Numbered from the stretch's first letter, positions 1-6,102 are shown. The stretch is DNA of 6,153 bases from Hungateiclostridiaceae bacterium UBA3934 (GCA_002385815.1 DGEE01000058.1:1-6153), one strand, 5' to 3'. Program-made: numbers and translations. The notes: generated by a model from the letters alone, not told the origin.

Positions 1-15
1 GCTAGTCGGGCATTG

Positions 16-161
16 CTGGTTGCAAGTGTTACATATGCGGCTGGTCCATGCAGCCCGAATGAGGCATCAGGAACCACAACCGGCAGCACGGTCGCTGCCG
101 GCGCTGGTCCTGAGCCTCGGACGGCGAGTGACCTGCGCCCTCATTGGTGCAAGTGAACCGG
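16..161. other. Possible structured RNA element (unidentified)
   Basis: No protein gene is convincing here; the open frames lack family resemblance and good ribosome sites. The segment can fold into one long irregular stem. The apical part (61-118) pairs 5 bp (61-65/114-118), 7 bp with a bulge (68-75/106-112) and 8 bp (80-87/94-101) around a 6-nt loop. Below it, 37-46 pairs with 130-138 with one bulge and one mismatch, and weaker pairs join 50-56 to 119-125. Then comes a bubble of about 14 nt per side, closed by 16-21/156-161. Both bubble strands carry TGCAAGTG (21-28 and 148-155). The stem, bubble and long-hairpin outline resembles 6S RNA or a leader RNA, but I recognise no family-specific sequence and cannot decide the strand. 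It could also be a chance fold in GC-rich DNA. Confidence 0.35.
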
Positions 162-230
162 CCATCAGTTGTACACGAAGCAAGCCTTATGCATGACCGA
201 CCGACCTCATGATTTTCCATGGTCAGAATT

Positions 231-269
231 TTCTTATCCGGAAATTACGGCCGAAGGTATGGATAAAAA
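231..269 (-). other. Hairpin just downstream of trpF, no U-tract
   Basis: Immediately after the trpF stop codon, bases 261-269 and 231-239 can form a 9-bp stem with one G-U pair. Between them lies a smaller stem closed by a C(UUCG)G-type tetraloop. No run of U follows on either strand, so this is not a standard intrinsic terminator. It may protect the mRNA 3' end or contribute weakly to termination. I see no other terminator between trpF and the left edge, so the transcript may continue past the window. Confidence 0.3.
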
Positions 270-947
270 TCAGGAATGCCTGGCGACCTCGTTCATGAAT
301 TCTCTGACTTTGCTTTCATCCTTGAGACCGGACCGTTTTTCGACTCCCGACAGCACATCGACAGCGAAAGGCCGTACTGTCCGGATGATGCCGCCGATAT
401 TCCCCGGATTGAGCCCGCCGGCAAGTATCACCGGTACAGAACTGCTGTCCCTGACTGACAGAAACGAAGCAAGGTCGACGGCCATACCAGTCCCGCCAGG
501 CATGTCTTCTGTGAAAGAATCCACCAGTATGCCGGACACACCCGCTGCTGAAAGAATACGGGCAGCCTCCGTCGGGTCTCCTGTCCCAAAATCACAAGCA
601 CCGTCATATTTGATACGCAGTGCCTTGATGACTTTGATCCCTTCTGTCTTCAGACGCATCACGATACGGTTTATGTCGTCCGGTGTTTCCCTGTAATGCA
701 ACTGCACCAAAGACGGCCTGGTATTGAGAGCGGTTTCGATAACTTTGTCCGGTGAGCCCCCGGTTACCACACAAGTGCATACATATGGCGGCACTTTGGA
801 TATAAGCTGATATGCTTCGTTCTGCGTGAGGTTCCACGGTACAGGCTCAGGGTAATCCACGACAAAACCCATTGTATGTACTCCTGCATCTGCACACACA
901 CTTATATCTCTTTCATTCATCAGGCCACAGATCTTGACCCGGACCAT
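270..947 (-). CDS. trpF: Phosphoribosylanthranilate isomerase
   Basis: TrpF converts N-(5'-phosphoribosyl)anthranilate to CdRP by an Amadori rearrangement in the cytoplasm. With the ATG start the protein has 225 residues, normal for this (beta/alpha)8 barrel. The KICGL motif places the catalytic base Cys at residue 7, and the general acid Asp is at 143 in ILVDS. The phosphate-binding loops are GGTG (151-154), LAGGLNP (175-181) and SGVE (200-203). Several segments depart from the usual family text: YPEPVPWNL (32-40) replaces the common P-x-SPR stretch, QLHYRE replaces QLHGDE, and DVLSGVE replaces DVSSGVE. An AAGGAG site lies 9 nt before the ATG at 947; an in-frame GTG at 950 is 6 nt from it and equally possible. 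It is the last recognisable gene of the operon, 59 nt after trpC. Confidence 0.93.
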   Translation of the reverse strand: MVRVKICGLMNERDISVCADAGVHTMGFVVDYPEPVPWNLTQNEAYQLISKVPPYVCTCVVTGGSPDKVIETALNTRPSLVQLHYRETPDDINRIVMRLKTEGIKVIKALRIKYDGACDFGTGDPTEAARILSAAGVSGILVDSFTEDMPGGTGMAVDLASFLSVRDSSSVPVILAGGLNPGNIGGIIRTVRPFAVDVLSGVEKRSGLKDESKVREFMNEVARHS

Positions 948-983
948 CACTCACCGCTCCTTCACATAAATGCTTTATCGCCA

Positions 984-993
984 GCAAGCTTGC
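984..993. repeat. 10-bp palindrome in trpC-trpF gap
   Basis: The trpC-trpF gap contains the perfect palindrome GCAAGCTTGC. With no loop it cannot form a stable RNA hairpin, and no U-tract follows. No function is evident, and it may be chance. The rest of the gap holds only the trpF ribosome-binding site. Confidence 0.25.
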
Positions 994-1006
994 AGCATTG
1001 ACTGAG

Positions 1007-1750
1007 CTACTGGTATCGTTTGATCGCATCGGCAAGGGACCTGTACATTTCCGCAGGATCAGATGCCTTCAGGATAGCAGTACCCACCAGCACTGCCCCG
1101 GCTCCTGCAGAAGCTGCTCTTCTGACATCTTCAGGACACTGGATGGAACTCTCACTGATGACCAGAGAGTCTGCCGGCAGAAACCGGATGAGCTGTTCCG
1201 TGGTGGCAACTGTGCCGCCATCCATCTCTAATTCCAGTATATTCCTGTTGTTGATCCCTATGAGAAGAAGATCCAGATGCTGTACCTTTTTTATATCCTC
1301 GAGGCTGTGGACCTCGACCAGAGGTTCCAGTCCAAGCTTCAGTGCCTCACATGCCAGTGTGGTCAGCGTATCCTGCTCCAGCATCGAGGCAATCAGCAGG
1401 ACAGCGGACGCGCCTGCATCAACGCTTTCTGTCAACTGATCCCGACAGTTGATAAAATCTTTTCTCAGTACAGGCACCGCTGTCCTCTGTGAGATCCGCT
1501 CCAGCAGTCTTATCGATCCGCCATAGTGTCTGTTTTCTGTAACCACAGATATCACAGGAGCTCCTGCATCCACAAGCTCAGCGGCCAAATCCGCAGCATC
1601 AGCTTCTGATACCATCTGTCCTTCTGCCGGCGACTTGCATTTGATATCGGGTATTACCGCTATCCCTTCAGCTTCAGATCTCTTCCTCAGTATATCCGTG
1701 ACCCTGCCATATGCAAATTTGCTCTCAGCTGTAGATCCGTCTGTATTCAT
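1007..1750 (-). CDS. trpC: Indole-3-glycerol-phosphate synthase (divergent, short N-terminus)
   Basis: TrpC closes the indole ring by decarboxylating and dehydrating CdRP to indole-3-glycerol phosphate. The 247-residue protein keeps the core catalytic set: Lys37 in DIKCKSP, Ser40, Lys97 in VLRKDF, Glu146 in LVEVHS, Asn167 in GINNRN, and Glu200 in SESSI. Two things are odd. The usual active-site Glu two residues before the first Lys is Asp35, and the SPS signature reads SPA. The first catalytic Lys also sits about 16 residues nearer the N-terminus than in the well-studied Sulfolobus enzyme, so the N-terminal extension is short. The ATG is well supported, because GGAGG lies 6 nt upstream inside the end of trpD. 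The gene overlaps trpD by 26 nt, which suggests translational coupling. Fold and context leave little doubt about the function. Confidence 0.93.
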   Translation of the reverse strand: MNTDGSTAESKFAYGRVTDILRKRSEAEGIAVIPDIKCKSPAEGQMVSEADAADLAAELVDAGAPVISVVTENRHYGGSIRLLERISQRTAVPVLRKDFINCRDQLTESVDAGASAVLLIASMLEQDTLTTLACEALKLGLEPLVEVHSLEDIKKVQHLDLLLIGINNRNILELEMDGGTVATTEQLIRFLPADSLVISESSIQCPEDVRRAASAGAGAVLVGTAILKASDPAEMYRSLADAIKRYQ

Positions 1751-2765
1751 GAGAAGCCTCCACCAACCTTCTGAGCTTTTTTTGCGCCTCTCCGCTGTCT
1801 ATCAATTCGCCCGCAAGCTCGATCCCTTCCCTGAAACAATCCGCTCTGCCGCCGACCATCAGGGCACCTGCAGCGTTCAGGACAACTGCTGTTCTTCTGG
1901 GCCCCCTGTCCTTTCCTGAAAAAACATCACTGATCATGGCAGCATTCTCCTGCGGTGTGCCAGTTGCAATATCTTCAAGGCTGCAACGCTCAAGTCCGAA
2001 ATCCTCCGGCTCGATCTCATAGCTTGTGATACTGCCGTCCTTCAGTTCATTTATCCTCGTTTTCCCCAGAAGTGAGATTTCATCAAGACCGTCCAGACCA
2101 TGGACAAAGAGTGCTCTTTTGTAACCGATGGAAGCGGCGACCTGTGAGACAGTATCCACAAGCTCAGGCCTGTAGACGCCCAGCACATGTCTGGATGCTT
2201 TTGACGGATTGATAAGCGGACCTATCACGGTATAGAAGATCGTCTTGATACCCAGATCCTTTTCAGGAGGCAGGACTTTGCACATGACAGGATGAAACAG
2301 CGGGGCATACAGGAATGCAATCCCCACATCTTCTATAAGCTTTTCGACACCCCTGGGGCTTTGATTGATTTCTACATTCAGTGCTTCCAGTACATCGGCG
2401 CTGCCGGACAGGCTGGATATGGATCGACTTCCGTGTTTTGCCACCGGAATACCTGCTGCGGCTGCAACAAATGCAACTGCTGTAGAAATATTGAATGTAC
2501 TCAGTCCTCCGCCTGTACCGCAGGTATCCATCATTTCCTCATCTACAGCGGGATCGATCCTGATACAGTTGTCCCGCATTGCTGCAGCTATGGCGGTTAT
2601 TTCCGCCAGGGTTGGCCCCTTCATCAGCAGAGCCACCTGGAAACCGGCTATCTGCGTATCACTGAGTTCATCATTTCTTATGGCCTCTATCAGTCCATAT
2701 ACCTCTTCCGATGTCAGATCCTCCTTTGCTGTCAGCTTTGCAAGCACAGTTTTGGTTATGCTCAT
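1725..2765 (-). CDS. trpD: Anthranilate phosphoribosyltransferase
   Basis: TrpD transfers phosphoribose from PRPP to anthranilate, the first step after anthranilate synthase. At 346 residues it has normal length for a stand-alone TrpD, with no fused glutaminase domain. Visible motifs are the helical N-terminal domain (about 1-70), the PRPP loop CGTGGG (82-87) followed by TFNIST (90-95), KHGSRS (110-115), SGSADVLEAL (120-129) and the metal-site motif HGLDGLDEI. Two positions are unusual. The canonical GTGGDG-x-x-T loop is one residue shorter and lacks its Asp, and the KHGNR motif has Ser113 in place of Asn. The ATG at 2765 follows a strong GGAGAGGAGAG site at 7 nt. The gene is separated from trpA by an AT-rich 196-nt gap and overlaps trpC. 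Confidence 0.95.
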   Translation of the reverse strand: MSITKTVLAKLTAKEDLTSEEVYGLIEAIRNDELSDTQIAGFQVALLMKGPTLAEITAIAAAMRDNCIRIDPAVDEEMMDTCGTGGGLSTFNISTAVAFVAAAAGIPVAKHGSRSISSLSGSADVLEALNVEINQSPRGVEKLIEDVGIAFLYAPLFHPVMCKVLPPEKDLGIKTIFYTVIGPLINPSKASRHVLGVYRPELVDTVSQVAASIGYKRALFVHGLDGLDEISLLGKTRINELKDGSITSYEIEPEDFGLERCSLEDIATGTPQENAAMISDVFSGKDRGPRRTAVVLNAAGALMVGGRADCFREGIELAGELIDSGEAQKKLRRLVEASHEYRRIYS

Positions 2766-2961
2766 CTCTGAACTCTCCTCTCCTCTTCTCGTCTGTTCTG
2801 TTCTATATTATCTTTTTTATATTTCATTTCATATCTATACATTTCTGTAATATATAACACCATACAGCCTCGATTGATAATTACCGTTCCGCCGTTACTG
2901 AATCCTCTTCAGCATCAACGGACACACAGGCTTTCCGGCGGTTGCCACAGGCATATGACTC
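2766..2961 (-). other. Unusual 196-nt trpA-trpD spacer
   Basis: This gap is far longer than the other junctions in the operon. Near trpA it can form an interrupted hairpin on the transcript: CCGTT/AACGG (2917-2921/2892-2896) enclosing CTGAA/TTCAG (2908-2912/2898-2902). No U-tract follows, so it is not a clear terminator. The trpD-proximal half is very AT-rich and ends in a long purine-rich ribosome-binding stretch (2773-2790). A poor TTATCA-17-TTATAT promoter-like match is present but not convincing. I see no second T-box and no tryptophan-rich leader peptide. Confidence 0.5.
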
Positions 2962-3735
2962 TCAGCTACTGACAGCCTCTTTCATCCTGCGGACATATTC
3001 CGCCACGTGTTCGACACATTCTTCACCATACTGCTCCACTATTTTTACCACGGCACTGCCCACAATTATCCCGTCACCGAAACAGGACAGTTCCGCAGCC
3101 TGCTCAGGTGTCGATATGCCAAAGCCTACAGCACATGGTATATCCTTTACAGCCTTTATCGCCCTTATCATTTCCCTGGCTTCATCTCCGATGGAATCCC
3201 TGACACCGGTCACGCCAAATGACGAAACACAGTATACAAAACCTTCAGCCTCAGCTGCGATCATCCTGATGCGCTCCCCGGATGTGGGAGCTACCATTGA
3301 AATAAGTGTGATGCCGTGTTTTTTGCAATAGGGCAGAAGTTCATCTCTCTCTTCAAAAGGAACATCAGGTACGATTACTGCATCTATCCCTGACATGCTG
3401 CAATTCTTCATGAACCTTTCGGTACCGTATACAGCCACGGGATTGACATAAGTCATCAATGCCACCGGTACATCACAGCTTTTTCTGACCCTCTGCATCA
3501 TCGAGAACACATCGTCCACAGTAACGCCCGCAGCCAACGCCCGCTCATCTGCAGCCTGTATCACAGGCCCCTCGGCAACAGGATCCGAAAAGGGTATACC
3601 TATCTCTATCAGGTCAGCACCAGCTTCATACATCCTGTATATCAGCTGTTCCGTAACAGCTGCAGAAGGATCTCCCGCTGTTATGAAGGGTATGAATGCC
3701 TTCCCCCGGGAAAAAACTCTGTCAAGCCTGTTCAT
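2962..3735 (-). CDS. trpA: Tryptophan synthase alpha subunit
   Basis: TrpA cleaves indole-3-glycerol phosphate to glyceraldehyde 3-phosphate and indole. The indole is channelled to TrpB within the alpha2beta2 complex. The 257-residue protein is a TIM barrel of ordinary length. FITAGDP (17-23) is followed by LIEIGIPFSDP, in which Glu44 matches the catalytic Glu49 of the Salmonella enzyme. The phosphate site is visible in SSFGVTG, VGFGIS and IIVGSAVV. The second catalytic position, Asp60 in Salmonella, is Glu55 here (PVAEGPVIQ), a conservative change. The ATG lies inside trpB with a 14-nt overlap and a GGGGGTG site 7 nt upstream, so translation is probably coupled and gives equal subunits. Confidence 0.96.
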   Translation of the reverse strand: MNRLDRVFSRGKAFIPFITAGDPSAAVTEQLIYRMYEAGADLIEIGIPFSDPVAEGPVIQAADERALAAGVTVDDVFSMMQRVRKSCDVPVALMTYVNPVAVYGTERFMKNCSMSGIDAVIVPDVPFEERDELLPYCKKHGITLISMVAPTSGERIRMIAAEAEGFVYCVSSFGVTGVRDSIGDEAREMIRAIKAVKDIPCAVGFGISTPEQAAELSCFGDGIIVGSAVVKIVEQYGEECVEHVAEYVRRMKEAVSS

Positions 3736-4912
3736 ATATCTGCACCCCCCTGTATCGTGCTATTGAAGCCACATCTTTATCTCCTCTTCCGGAAAGACAG
3801 ATAACCAGTATCTTGTCTGACCCCATTTCCGGAGCAATTTTCATTGCATGGGCAACTGCATGGGAGCTTTCGATGGCAGGGATGATCCCTTCGATGCGGG
3901 AAAGGTATTCAAAAGCTTCCACCGCTTCATCGTCGGTGACCGGAACATATTCTGCCCTTCCTGCGTCCCGCAGCCCTGAATGCTCAGGACCGACACCAGG
4001 GTAATCCAGACCTGCTGAAATCGAATAAACCGGCGCTATCTGCCCGTATTCATCCTGGCAGAAGTATGATTTCATGCCATGGAATATCCCCACGCTGCCG
4101 ATGGTCATGGATGCCGCCGTCTTGTCCGTATCTGTCCCGTGACCTGCTGCTTCACAGCCGATCAGGCGCACTTCCGGCTCATCTATGAAATCATGGAAGA
4201 TACCAATGGCATTGCTGCCTCCTCCTACGCAGGCCATCACTACATCCGGGAGCCTGCCTTCCATCTCTGCCAGTTGCCGTTTCACTTCTTTTCCTATTAT
4301 TTTCTGAAAATCTCTCACCATTACAGGAAACGGATGCGGGCCAACGGCTGACCCCAGCACATAATGTGTGTCGCTTATCCTCCGGGTCCATTCACGCATT
4401 GCTTCATTCACAGCATCCTTCAGCGTCTGCGTTCCCGTGGTCACTGCATGTACCTTCGCTCCCAGGAGCTCCATACGGTAAACATTCAGCGCCTGCCTTT
4501 CTATATCGTCCTTCCCCATGTATATTTCACATTCCATTTCCATTAGCGCTGCAGCAGTCGCTGTAGCGACACCATGCTGTCCCGCACCTGTCTCTGCTAT
4601 GAGCCTGGTCTTTCCCATGCGTTTTGCCAGAAGCGCCTGCCCCAGTACATTGTTGATCTTATGCGAACCGGTATGGTTTAGGTCTTCACGCTTGAGATAT
4701 ATCCTGGCCCCGCCCAGGTCCTTCGTCATTTTTTCTGCATAATACAGCATGGACGGACGCCCGGCGTAGTTTTTCAGCAGATCCTCAAGCTCCGCTGTAA
4801 AGTCCGGGTCATTTTTATGCTTCTCATAAGCCTGCTCCAGTTCGATGAGAGCATTCATCAATATTTCGGGAACATATTGCCCTCCATGGACGCCAAATCT
4901 TCCCTTAGACAA
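3722..4912 (-). CDS. trpB: Tryptophan synthase beta subunit
   Basis: TrpB is the PLP-dependent subunit that condenses indole with serine to give tryptophan. The 396-residue protein has the standard length and motifs of the TrpB1 type that partners TrpA: GRFGVHGGQYVPE at the N-terminus, HTGSHKINN with the PLP-binding Lys85, ETGAGQHG (107-114) with catalytic Glu107, the phosphate-binding GGGSNAIG (230-237), GPHPFPVMVRDFQ, and SGRGDKD near the C-terminus. The start codon is TTG, supported by GGAGAGG 6 nt upstream and by the N-terminal match to the family. It is the first gene after the T-box leader and overlaps trpA. Nothing in it looks damaged. Confidence 0.97.
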   Translation of the reverse strand: MSKGRFGVHGGQYVPEILMNALIELEQAYEKHKNDPDFTAELEDLLKNYAGRPSMLYYAEKMTKDLGGARIYLKREDLNHTGSHKINNVLGQALLAKRMGKTRLIAETGAGQHGVATATAAALMEMECEIYMGKDDIERQALNVYRMELLGAKVHAVTTGTQTLKDAVNEAMREWTRRISDTHYVLGSAVGPHPFPVMVRDFQKIIGKEVKRQLAEMEGRLPDVVMACVGGGSNAIGIFHDFIDEPEVRLIGCEAAGHGTDTDKTAASMTIGSVGIFHGMKSYFCQDEYGQIAPVYSISAGLDYPGVGPEHSGLRDAGRAEYVPVTDDEAVEAFEYLSRIEGIIPAIESSHAVAHAMKIAPEMGSDKILVICLSGRGDKDVASIARYRGVQIYEQA

Positions 4913-4918
4913 TCCGAT

Positions 4919-4926
4919 CCTCTCCT
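4919..4926 (-). promoter_or_regulatory. trpB ribosome-binding site before TTG start
   Basis: AGGAGAGG reads toward trpB and ends 6 nt before the TTG at 4912. No ATG or GTG nearby would preserve the conserved N-terminus, so this site decides the start. It lies just beyond the leader terminator and should be free once transcription reads through. Confidence 0.8.
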
Positions 4927-4933
4927 TTTTTCA

Positions 4934-4971
4934 AAATAAAAAGCCTTTATCCCGTACATAGGGACAAAAGC
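4934..4971 (-). terminator. T-box leader intrinsic terminator
   Basis: On the transcript an 11-bp stem forms between 4961-4971 (GCUUUUGUCCC) and 4943-4953 (GGGAUAAAGGC), with a 7-nt loop. A U-rich run, UUUUUAUUU, begins at 4942. The GUCCC strand can instead pair with GGG just upstream of the T-box, forming the antiterminator. This is the expected switch: uncharged tRNA(Trp) favours read-through and charged tRNA favours stopping before trpB. Confidence 0.9.
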
Positions 4972-5242
4972 TTCAACTTCTGCGGTACCACCCAAATTGA
5001 CGATAAAATCGTCCACTCATTTTTGCATACTTACATATGCAACCTTGCTGATAACGGGCAGGTCCCCCGTAAGCGCCTACTATTGCTTTGAATTTCGGGC
5101 TTCCCTCACAAGTCCATTCAGAACGGCCTTGCAACCGCATTCCCACCAGTTCCGCTAATGGTGCCGGCATACGGACCGGCCTCCCGCGGGCGGCTCTCTT
5201 TGTACAAGCAACCGTTCGTACTTCTCTTGCTCATCGGTGTGT
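4934..5242 (-). ncRNA. tRNA(Trp)-responsive T-box leader
   Basis: The leader before trpB has the parts of a T-box riboswitch in order. Stem I starts at a GAUGAG kink-turn-like base (about 5229-5234), followed by the AGUA loop element (5219-5222). The stem GAACGG/CCGUUC (5212-5217/5121-5126) continues through UUGC/GCAA (5208-5211/5129-5132). The specifier-loop strand reads GAAUGGA, giving a UGG codon at 5114-5116 that matches tRNA(Trp). Middle hairpins follow at 5054-5070 and 5025-5040, and a 6-bp Stem III at 4999-5013. The T-box sequence UGGUACCGCA (4981-4990) offers the bulge for the tRNA 3' end, and an intrinsic terminator follows. It should act in cis on the whole trpBADCF transcript. The specifier and T-box are read directly; the detailed pairing of the distal Stem I is inferred. 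Confidence 0.93.
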
Positions 5243-5264
5243 TCCATATTTATTTATTTTGTTG

Positions 5265-5294
5265 ATTGTAACACTATAATGTCTGAGTTGTCAA
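5265..5294 (-). promoter_or_regulatory. Probable sigma-A promoter of the trp operon
   Basis: A perfect TTGACA (-35, 5289-5294) is followed after 18 bp by TACAAT (-10, 5265-5270). Transcription would start near 5258, about 16 nt before T-box Stem I, which fits the usual architecture. It gives an untranslated leader of about 345 nt. Confidence 0.75.
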
Positions 5295-5320
5295 TGCCCG
5301 TTCATGATCATTTTATTTCG

Positions 5321-5330
5321 AAGTACAGGC
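5321..5330 (+). promoter_or_regulatory. Possible SpoIIID-like site upstream of sigK
   Basis: AAGTACAGGC matches 9 of 10 positions of the SpoIIID consensus WWRRACARNY, as I remember it. SpoIIID is known to control sigK in Bacillus and clostridia. A single match of this quality can arise by chance, and no spoIIID gene is visible here. Confidence 0.25.
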
Positions 5331-5333
5331 AAC

Positions 5334-5357
5334 ATATGGCAGGATGCCTCATATACT
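5334..5357 (+). promoter_or_regulatory. Possible sigma-E-type promoter of sigK
   Basis: CATATACT (5350-5357) matches the sigma-E -10 consensus CATACANT at all but one specified base. An ATAT (5334-5337) could be the -35 core, although the spacing is about 2-4 bp shorter than usual. sigK is transcribed by sigma-E holoenzyme in studied spore formers, so the match fits the gene, but the spacing keeps confidence low. Confidence 0.3.
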
Positions 5358-5391
5358 TATACGGTGACTAATTTTCCGGGAGGTGCCTCAT

Positions 5392-6102
5392 TTGCTGCAC
5401 TTCTTGTATACGCTCGTCAGCGAAGTGCCAGGCAACATAATATTCCAGCTGGGATATGTATCCAATACCAACTCATTTCCACAGCCTCTCACTCCCGAAG
5501 AAGAACAAAAATACATCACCGCATACAAAGAAGGCAGCGAAGATGCCAGGAACATACTGATCGAAAGGAACCTTCGGCTTGTAGCTCATATAGTGAAAAA
5601 GTACAGCAACTTCAGCAGCGACAGTGATGACCTCATCTCCATCGGCACCATAGGGCTGATCAAAGCCATCTCAACATTCGATCAGTCCAAGGGTACCAGA
5701 CTCGCAACATATGCAGCCCGTTGCATAGAGAATGAAATATTGATGCAGATCAGGTCCGCGAAAAAAATACAGAGCGAGGTATCTCTCCATGATCCCATCG
5801 GAATAGATAAGGAGGGCAACGAAATTACACTGATTGATGTTATCGGCAACGAGACCGAATCTGTTATCGATGAAGTGGAATTGAAGCTCCAGGTCAAGCG
5901 GCTTTATAATAAAATGAAATCCGTTCTCAAGAAACGGGAAAAAACAGTATTGGAACTTCGTTACGGACTTCTGAACGGCACCAGCAAAACACAGCGTGAA
6001 ATAGCCGGAATGCTTGGTATCTCGAGATCCTATGTGTCCCGTATCGAAAAGAAAGCCATCAGGAAACTCAGCAAGGAACTCGAACCGGAAAGCGGTCACT
6101 GA
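5392..6102 (+). CDS. sigK: Pro-sigma-K, late mother-cell sporulation sigma factor
   Basis: Sigma-K directs RNA polymerase to coat and other late genes in the mother cell. From the TTG at 5392 the protein has 236 residues. A GGGAGG site ends 8 nt upstream of it, whereas the in-frame GTG at 5383 overlaps that site. The chosen start gives a hydrophobic N-terminus of about 20 residues before GYVSN. Tyr22 then falls exactly where Bacillus subtilis pro-sigma-K has the first residue after processing, so this looks like a pro-sequence removed by an SpoIVFB-type membrane protease. Region 2 runs from about 54 to 121 (RNLRLVAHIVKKY nearby, then DLISIGTIGLIK and ATYAARCIENEILM). LHDPIGIDKEGNEI is typical of the family, and the region 4.2 helix-turn-helix is at about 200-225 (TQREIAGMLGISRSYVSRIE). 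The reading frame is whole, with no skin-like insertion. It is transcribed away from the trp operon. Confidence 0.95.
   Translation: MLHFLYTLVSEVPGNIIFQLGYVSNTNSFPQPLTPEEEQKYITAYKEGSEDARNILIERNLRLVAHIVKKYSNFSSDSDDLISIGTIGLIKAISTFDQSKGTRLATYAARCIENEILMQIRSAKKIQSEVSLHDPIGIDKEGNEITLIDVIGNETESVIDEVELKLQVKRLYNKMKSVLKKREKTVLELRYGLLNGTSKTQREIAGMLGISRSYVSRIEKKAIRKLSKELEPESGH

Noticed and set aside
61..118. SRP RNA, RNase P, tmRNA or a known riboswitch at the left end
   Set aside because: I looked for the conserved SRP helix 8, RNase P, tmRNA, cobalamin, TPP, M-box and guanidine signatures and found none.
29..220. 63-codon open frame on the minus strand
   Set aside because: It has no ribosome site, no recognisable motif and odd composition, and it lies across the paired arms of the structured segment.
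191..220. CATGA/TCATG hairpin followed by ATTTT, as a plus-strand terminator
   Set aside because: The stem has only 5 weak pairs with a 10-nt loop and a short, broken T-run.
169..696. 175-codon plus-strand open frame
   Set aside because: It is antisense to trpF, which has all its catalytic motifs; this is a shadow frame.
2365..2850. 161-codon plus-strand open frame
   Set aside because: It is antisense to trpD, with low-complexity composition and no family resemblance.
2810..2885. Internal trpD promoter (TTATCA-17-TTATAT)
   Set aside because: Both boxes are poor matches in AT-rich DNA where such matches are expected by chance.
2895..2954. 19-codon open frame on the minus strand after trpA, as a possible leader peptide
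   Set aside because: It has no tryptophan codons, no good Shine-Dalgarno site and no terminator after it, so it does not look like an attenuator peptide.
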